This document shows, in pieces, positions 21,384 through 30,810 of a stretch of 32,296 bases of DNA; the first letter of the stretch is position 1, and every line of letters begins with the position of its first letter. The translations under genes and the position numbers were made by a program. The notes under the pieces are model-generated. The model searched no databases, was not told where the DNA came from, and was given only the letters and a program-made list of their open reading frames with translations. Source of the stretch: an uncultured Fidelibacterota bacterium (GTDB lineage Bacteria; Fidelibacterota; Marinisomatia; Marinisomatales; Marinisomataceae); contig CAJWPX010000003.1 in the NCBI GenBank assembly GCA_913045065.1, positions 1-32,296 of the forward strand, read 5' to 3'.

Positions 21384-22574
21384 TTATGAGACAACTTCAG
21401 TAACAACACCCGAACCTACAGTGTGTCCACCTTCTCTAATAGCGAATCTAAGCTCTTTATCCATAGCAATTGGTGTAATAAGCTCTACATTCATTTCAAT
21501 ATTATCACCAGGCATAACCATTTCGGTTCCTTCTGGTAATGTAACAACTCCAGTCACGTCAGTAGTTCTAAAATAAAACTGAGGCCTGTAGTTGTTAAAA
21601 AATGGAGTGTGTCTACCACCTTCATCTTTCTTTAAAACATATACTTGTGCTTTAAAGTTTGTATGAGGAGTAATTGAACCCTTAGCAGCAGCTACCATTC
21701 CTCTTTTTAAATGGTCTTTTTCAACGCCTCTCATTAACAAACCAGCATTATCACCAGCTTCACCTCGATCAAGCGTTTTTTGGAACATCTCTACACCTGT
21801 CACAACAGTTTCCATATCAGAACCTAAACCAACAAGTTCAATCTTATCGTTTACTTCTACAACTCCAGATTCGATTCTACCTGTTCCAACAGTTCCTCTA
21901 CCGGTAATACTAAATACGTCTTCTATTGGCATTAAAAATGGTTTGTCAATAGCACGTTCTGGTTGAGGAATAAATGAATCACAAGCTTCCATTAATTCGG
22001 TAATACATTTAGTAGCTTCTGCATCATCTTTATTCTCGAGCGCTTTTAAAGCACTTCCTTTAATGATAGGAATATTATCACCGTCAAATTCATATTCATT
22101 TAACAGATCTCTCAATTCCATTTCAACTAACTCTAATAGTTCAGGATCATCAACTTGATCAACTTTGTTCATGAAAACCACCATACTAGGTACATTAACC
22201 TGACGAGCTAATAAAACGTGTTCACGAGTTTGAGGCATAGGACCATCTGCAGCACTAACCACAAGAATGGCTCCATCCATTTGTGCAGCACCAGTAATCA
22301 TATTCTTGATATAGTCGGCGTGCCCAGGACAGTCAACGTGAGCATAGTGACGATTTTCAGTCTCATACTCAACATGCGCTGTTTGGATAGTAATCCCTCT
22401 TTCTCTTTCCTCAGGTGCATTATCAATAGTATCAAAAGAACGCAATTCAGCCATTCCCAAATTACTTTGGGTTTGCGTAATTGCTGCAGTCAACGTTGTT
22501 TTTCCGTGATCAACGTGACCAATAGTACCAATATTACAGTGAGGCTTATTTCTTTCAAATTTGCCTTTAGCCAT
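21384..22574 (-). CDS. tuf: Translation elongation factor Tu
   Basis: [20 protein letters not shown]...[16 protein letters not shown]...; 396 aa. Confidence 0.99.
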   Translation of the reverse strand: MAKGKFERNKPHCNIGTIGHVDHGKTTLTAAITQTQSNLGMAELRSFDTIDNAPEERERGITIQTAHVEYETENRHYAHVDCPGHADYIKNMITGAAQMDGAILVVSAADGPMPQTREHVLLARQVNVPSMVVFMNKVDQVDDPELLELVEMELRDLLNEYEFDGDNIPIIKGSALKALENKDDAEATKCITELMEACDSFIPQPERAIDKPFLMPIEDVFSITGRGTVGTGRIESGVVEVNDKIELVGLGSDMETVVTGVEMFQKTLDRGEAGDNAGLLMRGVEKDHLKRGMVAAAKGSITPHTNFKAQVYVLKKDEGGRHTPFFNNYRPQFYFRTTDVTGVVTLPEGTEMVMPGDNIEMNVELITPIAMDKELRFAIREGGHTVGSGVVTEVVS

Positions 22575-22586
22575 TTTTCTCTCTCC

Positions 22587-22600
22587 TTATTTATAAATAA
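22587..22600. repeat. Perfect 14-bp palindrome TTATTTATAAATAA between tRNA-Thr(GGT) and tuf
   Basis: Read directly; adjacent to the tuf Shine-Dalgarno GGAGAG on the minus strand. Confidence 0.8.
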
Positions 22601-22610
22601 AAATTCTTTG

Positions 22611-22683
<73 letters not shown>

Positions 22684-22696
22684 ATTAAGCTTATTG

Positions 22697-22769
22697 AGCG
22701 GGCGACGAGATTCGAACTCGCGACCCTCAGCTTGGAAGGCTGATGCTCTACCAGCTGAGCTACACCCGC
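22697..22769 (-). tRNA. tRNA-Gly (anticodon TCC)
   Basis: Minus strand GCGGGTGTAGCTCAGCTGGTAGAGCATCAGCCTTCCAAGCTGAGGGTCGCGAGTTCGAATCTCGTCGCCCGCT; loop CTTCCAA. Confidence 0.97.
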
Positions 22770-22777
22770 AAAACTCG

Positions 22778-22860
22778 TGGGGAAAGAAGGATTCGAACCT
22801 CCGTAGACTTACGTCGGCAGATTTACAGTCTGCTGCCTTTAACCACTCGGCCATTTCCCC
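22778..22860 (-). tRNA. tRNA-Tyr (anticodon GTA), class II long variable arm
   Basis: Minus strand GGGGAAATGGCCGAGTGGTTAAAGGCAGCAGACTGTAAATCTGCCGACGTAAGTCTACGGAGGTTCGAATCCTTCTTTCCCCA. Confidence 0.97.
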
Positions 22861-22925
22861 TCAATCCCTATCCGTTATTCCTTGAGTAGGAAAAATTTTC
22901 AAATAACTCTTTACCTAAGTCGGTG

Positions 22926-22998
22926 AGCCGGCGAGAGGATTTGAACCCCCGACCCGCTGATTACAAATCAGCTGCTCTACCAACTGAGCTACACCGGC
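22926..22998 (-). tRNA. tRNA-Thr (anticodon TGT)
   Basis: Minus strand GCCGGTGTAGCTCAGTTGGTAGAGCAGCTGATTTGTAATCAGCGGGTCGGGGGTTCAAATCCTCTCGCCGGCT; loop TTTGTAA. Confidence 0.97.
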
Positions 22999-23030
22999 AT
23001 ACACAATCTTACGTACGCGTGCGCGTAGGC

Positions 23031-23069
23031 AAAAACGACGAAATATAACGAAAATAAAGAGAAAATCAA
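23031..23069 (-). promoter_or_regulatory. Putative promoter of the tRNA-tuf-rpmG-secE-nusG unit (-35 TTGATT, 16-bp spacer, -10 TATATT)
   Basis: -35 at 23064-23069 directly after the cysS stop; -10 at 23042-23047; discriminator TCGTCG. Core matches the rpsL promoter at 17/20 positions. Confidence 0.65.
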
Positions 23070-23070
23070 A

Positions 23071-24453
23071 TTATTTCTTTTTGAGGAGCTTCTGAGAATC
23101 TTTTAAATCTTCAATTAACCAGCCTAATTTTTCAATTTCTCCTCTTAGCTTATCTGCTTCTTCCCATTTTTGTTGATTTCTCATTTTTTCTCTCAAAGAC
23201 GCCAATTTCTGAACTTCAGAAGGAATTTCCTGATTTTTTAAGGAAGATTGGTTAAAAACACAAAAGATAAAATTGAACCCAGCAATGAATTCTTGAGATT
23301 CTTTTATATCTTTTTCTGATAATGAATTATCATGAATTTTTTTATTCTTTTTATTGATAAAATCAAAGAATATACCCAAAGCTTCTGGGGTATTTAAATC
23401 ATCATTCAATGCATCTAAAAATCTAGTATAATCGTCTGAAATGTTTGCATTAGAACCTTCTAATGTATTTATTCCTACATGCTCTATAAAACGATTAATC
23501 TTATCTAACATTTTAGAGGAATCATCTAATTTTTTATCAGAAAAATAGATCTTGGATCTATAATGGGATGATAATAGGAATAATCTCAATGTTTCCGGTG
23601 AATATTTCCCTAACAAATCAGAGACATTAACAGTATTGCCTAAAGATTTGCTCATTTTTTCTTCTTCAAGGGTCAAATGTTCTGAATGAAGCCAATAATT
23701 TGAAAAAGTAGCATCTAGAAGAGCTTCAACTTGAGCAACTTCATTTTCATGATGAGGAAACTTTAAATCAATTCCTCCACAATGAATATCAATAGCATTT
23801 CCTAAAGATTTTGTTGCTAACACAGCACATTCTGTGTGCCAAGCAGGTCTACCGTTCCCCCATTCTGATTCCCATGTAATATCACCATCTTCTTCTTTCC
23901 AAGCTTTCCATAATGTAAAGTCTTTCTGATTTTTCTTTCCTAAGGCATTATCTTCATCATCTAAGGCTTCTGTGTTTTCTATGTTTATAAATTTTCCATA
24001 CCGACTATAGCCTTCTGTATCAAAAAAAATGTTTCCATTGGCATTATATGCATACCCTTTATCAATTAATTGTTTGATAAAATCAATCATTGCTGGTACA
24101 TGATCAGATGTTTTTGGATATTCATCGGCTTTCTCAATGTTCAATGTTTTTGAATGTTGTAAGAAAACATCATTGAACTTGGTAGTGAGTTCTTTATAAT
24201 CCATCTCACCACTATTAACTTTATCAATAATTTTATCATCAATATCAGTAATATTGACTACTTGTTTTACTTCAAAATTATTTTGAATTAACACTCGTTT
24301 TACTAAGTCATAAAAAACAAAGGTTCTAAAATTTCCTAAATGAGGAGCATCATATACCGTCGGTCCACAACAATACATCAGAACTTGATTAGGTGATAGA
24401 GATTTAAAATCTTCTTTCTGTGAAGTAGCTGAGTTGTAAAGTTTTAAGCTCAT
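23071..24453 (-). CDS. cysS: Cysteinyl-tRNA synthetase
   Basis: YCCGPTVYDAPHLGNFRTFVFYDL; WHTECAVLATKSLGNAIDIHCGGIDLKFPHHENEVAQ; KMSKSLGN. Confidence 0.98.
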   Translation of the reverse strand: MSLKLYNSATSQKEDFKSLSPNQVLMYCCGPTVYDAPHLGNFRTFVFYDLVKRVLIQNNFEVKQVVNITDIDDKIIDKVNSGEMDYKELTTKFNDVFLQHSKTLNIEKADEYPKTSDHVPAMIDFIKQLIDKGYAYNANGNIFFDTEGYSRYGKFINIENTEALDDEDNALGKKNQKDFTLWKAWKEEDGDITWESEWGNGRPAWHTECAVLATKSLGNAIDIHCGGIDLKFPHHENEVAQVEALLDATFSNYWLHSEHLTLEEEKMSKSLGNTVNVSDLLGKYSPETLRLFLLSSHYRSKIYFSDKKLDDSSKMLDKINRFIEHVGINTLEGSNANISDDYTRFLDALNDDLNTPEALGIFFDFINKKNKKIHDNSLSEKDIKESQEFIAGFNFIFCVFNQSSLKNQEIPSEVQKLASLREKMRNQQKWEEADKLRGEIEKLGWLIEDLKDSQKLLKKK

Positions 24454-25334
24454 TTTTCTAGCGATAATTTAATAATTTTATCAATCAAATCTTCAAAACT
24501 TAAACCAGCAGCTTTTGCTGCCATTGGAAATAAGCTTGTTTCAGTCATACCTGGAAGCGTATTAATTTCTAGTAACCAAAATTTATTGTCTTTATCCAAT
24601 CGAAAATCGACTCTTGAATATACTTGACAGCCTAACAATTTGTGAATTTTCAACGCAGTATGTTTTATCTCTTCTGATAATGAATCATCAATTTCTGCTG
24701 GACATACATAGTCAGATTCTCCTTTTGTATATTTAGATTTATAATCGTAAACACTAGAATGAGGTTTAATCTCAACTATTGGTAATGCTTTATCTCCTAA
24801 AACAGAAACAGTAATTTCTTTTCCATCAATATATTCCTCTATTAGAATATGGCTTCCATATTTAAGAGATTTATCTATTGCAGAATCAAGGTCTGATAGA
24901 CGACCAATCAAACTAAATCCAATTGTGCTTCCTTCCTTATTAGGTTTGACAACAGGTTTAAAATCAATATCAGCAACATTAAATACTTTATTATCATCTA
25001 TTAACAGCCATTTTGGTGTTAGAATATTATTATCTTTTGCGAGAATTTTAGTAAAATTTTTATCAAAACAGTGCTCTGAAGAAATTGAACTAGAACCATT
25101 ATAACATATTTTGTGATCTTCTAGAATTTTTTGTACAGATCCATCTTCTCCAAAAGTTCCATGAAGTGCTAAAAAGATAAAATCAAATTCCTGATTAAAA
25201 ATTGACTCATCAAAACCATCAAAACCTTGAACGGTATGTCCTAATTTTTTGCAAGTATTGATAATTGCTTTACCAGAATTAATAGATACTTCTCTTTCAG
25301 AAGAATCTCCACCATATATGATGCCTATATTAAT
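24450..25334 (-). CDS. ddl: D-alanine--D-alanine ligase, full length from an ATT start (track truncated it to 24911)
   Basis: The frame stays open upstream of the TTG at 24911: (I/M)NIGIIYGGDSSEREVSINSGKAIINT...FDFIFLALHGTFGEDGSVQKILE...YNGSSSISSEHCFDKNFTKILAKDNNILTPKW...FKPVVKPNKEGSTIGFSL... then RVDFRLDKDNKFWLLEINTLPGMTETSLFPMAAKAAG. AGGAG lies 5 nt before ATT. 294 aa. Confidence 0.92.
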   Translation of the reverse strand: MNIGIIYGGDSSEREVSINSGKAIINTCKKLGHTVQGFDGFDESIFNQEFDFIFLALHGTFGEDGSVQKILEDHKICYNGSSSISSEHCFDKNFTKILAKDNNILTPKWLLIDDNKVFNVADIDFKPVVKPNKEGSTIGFSLIGRLSDLDSAIDKSLKYGSHILIEEYIDGKEITVSVLGDKALPIVEIKPHSSVYDYKSKYTKGESDYVCPAEIDDSLSEEIKHTALKIHKLLGCQVYSRVDFRLDKDNKFWLLEINTLPGMTETSLFPMAAKAAGLSFEDLIDKIIKLSLEK

Positions 25335-25879
25335 TGAATCTCCTTTGCTGCATGTAATAAATCTTTTGCAATGAAATCAGGTTTACATTCTTTTTTAACA
25401 TCTTCTAAGTAAGATTCTCCATATCCTGATAATAAAAAAATAGTCTTCATTTCTGCTCTTTCTCCAGCTTGTACATCTACTATTGAATCACCAATCATCA
25501 CACTATTCTTTAAATCAACATTAAAATCCTCTTTGGCTTGTAAAAACATACCAATACCCGGTTTTCTTATTGCATTAAAACCTTCATTATAGTCGTCAGC
25601 AAAATAAATCTTTCTTAATGGCAAATCTCTTTTTTCAAATTCTTCGGTAACGAATTGATGGATTTCATTTAAAGGATCAATACTAACTCTTCCAGTTGAT
25701 AAACCAGATTGATTGGTAACAATAATAAAGTTTTTAGCATGTCCTTTTAATATATCCAAAGCTTCAAATGCATAATCATAAAAATGAAAATCGGACAAGC
25801 CATTAATATAGCCATATCCAACATCATTAATTGTACCATCTCTATCTAGGAATATTGTATCAAACATACTAATTAACAT
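25325..25879 (-). CDS. GmhB-like HAD-IIIA phosphatase (putative D-glycero-D-manno-heptose 1,7-bisphosphate phosphatase)
   Basis: FDTIFLDRDGTINDVGYGY, IIVTNQSGLSTG, IRKPGIGMFLQA, SVMIGDSIVDVQAGERAEMKTIFLLSGYGE: HAD motifs in GmhB-type arrangement. Start may instead be 25867 (MFDTIF). Confidence 0.8.
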   Translation of the reverse strand: MLISMFDTIFLDRDGTINDVGYGYINGLSDFHFYDYAFEALDILKGHAKNFIIVTNQSGLSTGRVSIDPLNEIHQFVTEEFEKRDLPLRKIYFADDYNEGFNAIRKPGIGMFLQAKEDFNVDLKNSVMIGDSIVDVQAGERAEMKTIFLLSGYGESYLEDVKKECKPDFIAKDLLHAAKEIQLI

Positions 25880-26426
25880 CTCTCCAATCTAAGACTTCCC
25901 AAGAATCAAAATTATTTGAAATCAATGGAACATCAAAATCTATTATATCTACTATTTCTGTTTCGAATAATGAAACACCTTCATCTTGTATTTGAAGAGA
26001 CACAATTTGTTTCGATATATTATCAAATCCAATTAGCAATAATTTAGAACCCAATGTGTAGGTTACTAAAGAAATTGATTCCTCATTATTGATTTCAGTC
26101 ATGTTATATCGAGATAATTCCCCTTTATTAAAAACATCTAATAAAGTTTCATCGGCACTTTCTATAATAATCAACTGATTATTAAAATCATAAGTTCTGA
26201 CTTCATTATTTTCTATTAGTATTATGTTTTTATTTTCTGAGAAAGTATCGAAATAAATCTGATCACCAGATATTGATAACTTTGTTTGATTTTCTAGTGA
26301 TTCTATAGATAGAATTATAGTTTTATTATCCAATTCTTCTATGAAAGAAATTATATCATCTGAAACTGTATTTTGAGTATATAAAATGCTGACTAGAAAT
26401 AATAGTTTACTATATTTCTTCATCAT
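25869..26426 (-). CDS. LolA-like outer-membrane lipoprotein carrier protein
   Basis: Signal peptide MMKKYSKLLFLVSILYTQNTVS; beta-rich secreted protein directly downstream of ftsK, where lolA lies in E. coli. Sequence similarity by eye is weak. Confidence 0.6.
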   Translation of the reverse strand: MMKKYSKLLFLVSILYTQNTVSDDIISFIEELDNKTIILSIESLENQTKLSISGDQIYFDTFSENKNIILIENNEVRTYDFNNQLIIIESADETLLDVFNKGELSRYNMTEINNEESISLVTYTLGSKLLLIGFDNISKQIVSLQIQDEGVSLFETEIVDIIDFDVPLISNNFDSWEVLDWRDVN

Positions 26427-28677
26427 TTCTGATTGTCTCTAGATAAGATTCGTCTACTAGAACTTCACGAGCTTTACTTCCAGAAAATGGACCTACTATT
26501 TTTAATCTTTCCATCTCATCAATTAAACGAGCTGCTCTCGAATAACCAATTGATAACCTTCTTTGTAATAGTGAGATTGAAGCTTGTTTGCTCACTACAA
26601 TAATCTCAATTGCCTTATTCAATAGTTCATCATTAAAATTATTTTCATTATCATTCAAGATACTTGTAGTATCTTTTATTGTTTCAATCACAAGTTCAGT
26701 TGGTTTAGGTTGTTCAGATATATAATTAACAACATCCTCAATCTCTTTAAGGGTTATAAATGCACCATGCAACCTCACAGGAGACGAAGATCCTGGTTTC
26801 TGATATAACATATCTCCTTTACCGATAAGCTTGTCTGCACCGTTTACATCAATGATTGTTCGTGAATCAATTTTCGTTGCAACTTGGAAAGCAATTCTAG
26901 CAGCAAAATTTGCTTTAATCACGCCAGTAATAACATCAACAGAAGGTCTTTGGGTTGCAATCACTAAATGAATACCAACTGCTCTTGCTAGTTGAGCTAA
27001 TCTTGCAATAGGGGCTTCAACATCTCTTGGACTATACATCATTAGATCCGCCAATTCATCTACCACCAGCACAATATAAGGCATTAAATCTTTGCTTTTC
27101 TTCTTCATGCCCTGATTGTATTCAGCAATATTCCTTTTTCCTTCATTTGCCAATAAATCATATCTTGAATCCATCTCTCTTTCAAGAGATCTAAGAGCAA
27201 GAATTGCATTTTCTTTCTTGGTTATAATTGATTCATCAATGCCTTCAAATTTCAATAAATAATGGTCTTCAAGTCCTTTATAAAGAGTCATTTCAACTTT
27301 CTTGGGATCAATGATAACAAACTTTAATTCCTCCGGTTTAAGTTGATACAATAAACTGACAATAATTGTATTCAAGGAAACAGATTTTCCAGATCCTGTT
27401 GTACCAGCAATAAGCAAATGAGGCATCTCTCCTAAATCAAGGATTGCAATATCGCCTAAGGTGCCCTTCCCAATAGCTAGCTTAAGTTTAGCATCTGACT
27501 TTAAATATTTTTCAGAATTGATTACTGATTTTAAATAAATCGTTTGTGGATTATCATTTGGAATCTCAATACCAACAAGAGATGTACCAGGAATAGGCGC
27601 TAAAACTCTTACCCTATCTGCTTCCATCACTCTTGCAATATCATCAGAAAGTTGAACAAATTTATTAACCCTCACACCCTCTGATGGTTCTATTTCAAAA
27701 AGCGTAATGATTGGACCAGTTTTAATAGAACCAGTCTTTCCTTCAACACCAAATGTTGAAATTGAATTTCTTAAAAACTCAGCTCTTTCTTTTAAATAAT
27801 CATTGCTCAAACTTTCAGAATCGATTGGAATAGATTCTAACAAATCAGCTGAAGGAAATTTCCAATCTTTACGAATAATAGATTTCTCTCTTTTTTCATC
27901 AATATCTACTTCTTTTTCTACTATTCCTTTCTCAATTGATAATTCATCTTCAACTCCCAATTTTTTTTCAGATATATCATCTGTATCGCTAATAATTTCT
28001 TCTTCGATAACATCTGAATTATCAACTAGTTCTTCATCCTCCTGTTTAATCACATCATCCAAGAAACTTTCATCTTCAATTATTTTTGGAGAATCTGAAG
28101 TCTTTTTCTTAGGAAATGAGCTCTTTATTGAATCAAATCGATTACGTATAGAAGAAATAAGTAATCCACCAATTTTATAAGAATTTAAACGGAAAAATCC
28201 TCCAACTAATAGTATCCATAAGACAGTAACCAACCCAACTAGTCCAATTGGACCAATCCAATCATGCAATAAATTCACAATCGCCCAACCTAGCAAACCA
28301 GAATATGAGCTCATATTATCTGAAAAAGATGGATAATTTTCAATCAATCCAAATGTTATCGAACTCAAGAAAATAAGTGCGGTTAAATACCGAATAACTC
28401 TATAAAGTTCAAATTTAAAATTTGAAATTAATTGAAGAGAAATTGCTAATCCAATTATTGGAATAAAATATGATCCATATCCAAATCCTAGCTTCACTAA
28501 AACATAACTAGTATACACTCCAACAATATTAAAAGGGTTATTGATATTTGCAGAAGTCAATGATGGGTCTTCAGAAGAATCATGACCAATCAATGATCCT
28601 AGAACTAACAAGGAAAAGAAACCAAGTAACCACCCAATTGTTTCTAATTTCATTTTTATGTCAGATTTCTCACTCAT
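26410..28677 (-). CDS. ftsK: DNA translocase FtsK/SpoIIIE
   Basis: N-terminal TM helices, acidic linker, Walker A IAGTTGSGKSVSLNTII, VLVVDELADLMM, C-terminal winged helix LLQRRLSIGYSRAARLIDEMERLKIVGP. Confidence 0.96.
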   Translation of the reverse strand: MSEKSDIKMKLETIGWLLGFFSLLVLGSLIGHDSSEDPSLTSANINNPFNIVGVYTSYVLVKLGFGYGSYFIPIIGLAISLQLISNFKFELYRVIRYLTALIFLSSITFGLIENYPSFSDNMSSYSGLLGWAIVNLLHDWIGPIGLVGLVTVLWILLVGGFFRLNSYKIGGLLISSIRNRFDSIKSSFPKKKTSDSPKIIEDESFLDDVIKQEDEELVDNSDVIEEEIISDTDDISEKKLGVEDELSIEKGIVEKEVDIDEKREKSIIRKDWKFPSADLLESIPIDSESLSNDYLKERAEFLRNSISTFGVEGKTGSIKTGPIITLFEIEPSEGVRVNKFVQLSDDIARVMEADRVRVLAPIPGTSLVGIEIPNDNPQTIYLKSVINSEKYLKSDAKLKLAIGKGTLGDIAILDLGEMPHLLIAGTTGSGKSVSLNTIIVSLLYQLKPEELKFVIIDPKKVEMTLYKGLEDHYLLKFEGIDESIITKKENAILALRSLEREMDSRYDLLANEGKRNIAEYNQGMKKKSKDLMPYIVLVVDELADLMMYSPRDVEAPIARLAQLARAVGIHLVIATQRPSVDVITGVIKANFAARIAFQVATKIDSRTIIDVNGADKLIGKGDMLYQKPGSSSPVRLHGAFITLKEIEDVVNYISEQPKPTELVIETIKDTTSILNDNENNFNDELLNKAIEIIVVSKQASISLLQRRLSIGYSRAARLIDEMERLKIVGPFSGSKAREVLVDESYLETIRNDEEI

Positions 28678-29753
28678 TATGATAAATATGTCCCTTCTTT
28701 GTAAAACGGAAGCTTTGTTTTATGGATATCAAAGAAATTATCACGAATTTTTATTTTGAAACACTTTAATTCTTCGACATCGGGTAAATTTATATAAGCT
28801 AAAGCAATACCTAAATTTAATGATGGAGACATCCCTCCACTTGTTACAAACCCAATTTCTTTTTCTTCTAAATTGAAAATTTTATATCCACTTCTTGGAA
28901 TTGCACGATCTTTTAGTATCAAAGGAACTAATTTCCGGTTATTTTTAATATTGTTTAGTTTGTTTGAACCAATAAACTCTGTATCCAACTTAGTAATCCA
29001 TGATAAACCTGCTTCTATTGGATTTACTGATTCATCCAACTCATGACCATACAATGCATAACCCATTTCAAGTCGCAAGGAATCTCTACACCCTAATCCT
29101 ACAGGTTTTAAATCTTCTGAAGATGATAGCAATCTTTCCCACAATGATACAATTATACTATTTGGACAATATATCTCAAAACCCAATTCTCCTGAATATC
29201 CTGTTCGGGCAATCACAATTCCATCTTCATTTGGAAGCAATGTTTCATAATAATTAAGCGAATCAATCTCAGGAAAAAAAGACAATAAAACTTGTCTAGA
29301 AAGTGGTCCCTGGATAGCTAACAAACTCATCTTATCAGATATATTTTTTAGTTCTACTTTATCCATCAAATTTTTCTCAAGCCAATTGAAAATTTTCTCA
29401 GTATTTGCAGCATTGACAACCAACATATAATAATCAGATAAATTATATATTACAAAATCATCTAAGATACCGCCATCTTCATTGCAAATTGCAGTATATT
29501 GTGCTTTACCAACTTTTAACAATTCAATATCATTTGTAGTAACTTTCTGTAGAAACCGTTTAGCATTCTCTCCCTTTACAATAAATTCACCCATATGGCT
29601 CACATCAAAGAGACCAACCTTTGTTCTTACATGTTTATGTTCTTCTATAATCCTAGAGTATTGTAAAGGCATTAAGAAACTAGAGAATGGAATTAATTTC
29701 GCACCCAGCTCTTCATGGTTATTGTATAGTGAAGTTTTATAAAAATCAGTCAT
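28677..29753 (-). CDS. gcvT: Glycine cleavage system T protein (aminomethyltransferase)
   Basis: SLYNNHEELGAKLIPFSSFLMPLQY..., FDVSHMGEFIVKG, RTGYSGELGFEIYCP, GCRDSLRLEMGYALYGHELDE. Confidence 0.95.
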   Translation of the reverse strand: MTDFYKTSLYNNHEELGAKLIPFSSFLMPLQYSRIIEEHKHVRTKVGLFDVSHMGEFIVKGENAKRFLQKVTTNDIELLKVGKAQYTAICNEDGGILDDFVIYNLSDYYMLVVNAANTEKIFNWLEKNLMDKVELKNISDKMSLLAIQGPLSRQVLLSFFPEIDSLNYYETLLPNEDGIVIARTGYSGELGFEIYCPNSIIVSLWERLLSSSEDLKPVGLGCRDSLRLEMGYALYGHELDESVNPIEAGLSWITKLDTEFIGSNKLNNIKNNRKLVPLILKDRAIPRSGYKIFNLEEKEIGFVTSGGMSPSLNLGIALAYINLPDVEELKCFKIKIRDNFFDIHKTKLPFYKEGTYLS

Positions 29754-30343
29754 CTTATAGTGCTTAAAATCTTCTTTATTACATCTTCAATATTACCTTC
29801 AAAACTATTGGAATCATTTAGTTTTTTTATTGATTTATCAATTTGAGATTTTTTATATCCTAATGAGGACAAAGCAGTATAAATGTCATCTACGTTAAAA
29901 TTAATTTTTGAAGTATCCAAAGCACGCTTAGAAGAACTATCAAAAGTAATCTTCTCTTTTATCTCAATAACAATTCTTTTCGCTGTTTTTGGACCTATTC
30001 CAGGAATAAGGCTTAAAGATTGAATGTCTTCAGTAATAATGTTTTCCTTAAAATTTTGGACAGAAACATTTGATAATAAATTAATTGCTGTTCTTGGACC
30101 TATTCCAGATACTAAAATAAGTTGAATAAATAGATCTCTTCTCTCTTTGCTTAGGAAACCATATAGTTCCATTAAATTTTCTCTAACATTAAGATAAGTT
30201 AAAACATCAATCTTTTTCCCAACTGATGGTAATTTTTCATAATCTCTGATACAAATAGATATATTAAATACAAAACCATTAAGCTTTATAAAAAGATTGG
30301 TAGGTTCTTTTTTTTCTATTATGCCATGTATTGAATCAATCAT
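29750..30343 (-). CDS. ruvA: Holliday junction branch migration protein RuvA
   Basis: MIDSIHGIIEKKEP...REDxxxLYGF-type motif, SGIGPRTAINLLS, LIPGIGPKTAKRIVIEIKEKI. Confidence 0.96.
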   Translation of the reverse strand: MIDSIHGIIEKKEPTNLFIKLNGFVFNISICIRDYEKLPSVGKKIDVLTYLNVRENLMELYGFLSKERRDLFIQLILVSGIGPRTAINLLSNVSVQNFKENIITEDIQSLSLIPGIGPKTAKRIVIEIKEKITFDSSSKRALDTSKINFNVDDIYTALSSLGYKKSQIDKSIKKLNDSNSFEGNIEDVIKKILSTIR

Positions 30344-30810
30344 ATTTTATTTGCCCCACACCATGCTACTGCTATAGCATCTGATATATCATTACGTTTT
30401 AACATTGTATCATCTAATTTAAAAATTTTTTTAACCATAAATTCAACTTGTTCTTTAGATGCAGCTCCATTTCCAACTATTGATTGCTTAATCTCTCTAG
30501 GAGTATAATCTACCATATCAATATTATATTTCTCAGAAGATAACATAATCGAAGCTTTTGCCTGCCCGAGTTTAATAGCAGATTGAACATTTTTACCATA
30601 AAAAACATTTTCAATAACTACCAAGTTAGGATTAAAATCTTCTAGTAACTTATTTGTTTCTGAGAAAATAGTAAAAAGTCTTTCTGACAACGATTTATTT
30701 CTTTTAGGACTAATCAATCCACACTGAACAAGGTTAATATTATTACCTTCCTTGTTTAGTACTGCATAACCTGTATGACTTAATCCAGGATCGAACCCTA
30801 TAATAACCAT
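30340..30810 (-). CDS. ruvC: Crossover junction endodeoxyribonuclease RuvC
   Basis: MVIIGFDPGLSHTGYAVL, VVIENVFYGKNVQSAIKLGQAKA, NDISDAIAVAWCG. Confidence 0.97.
   Translation of the reverse strand: MVIIGFDPGLSHTGYAVLNKEGNNINLVQCGLISPKRNKSLSERLFTIFSETNKLLEDFNPNLVVIENVFYGKNVQSAIKLGQAKASIMLSSEKYNIDMVDYTPREIKQSIVGNGAASKEQVEFMVKKIFKLDDTMLKRNDISDAIAVAWCGANKI

Noticed and set aside
22878-22892. Short inverted repeat TTCCT-tgagt-AGGAA between tRNA-Tyr and tRNA-Thr(TGT)
   Set aside because: Only a 5-bp stem; could be a processing feature but not distinguishable from chance.
24450-24911. ddl as a 153-aa gene starting at TTG 24911
   Set aside because: The frame continues upstream with clear Ddl sequence (FKPVVKPNKEGSTIGFSL, LALHGTFGEDG); the TTG is internal.
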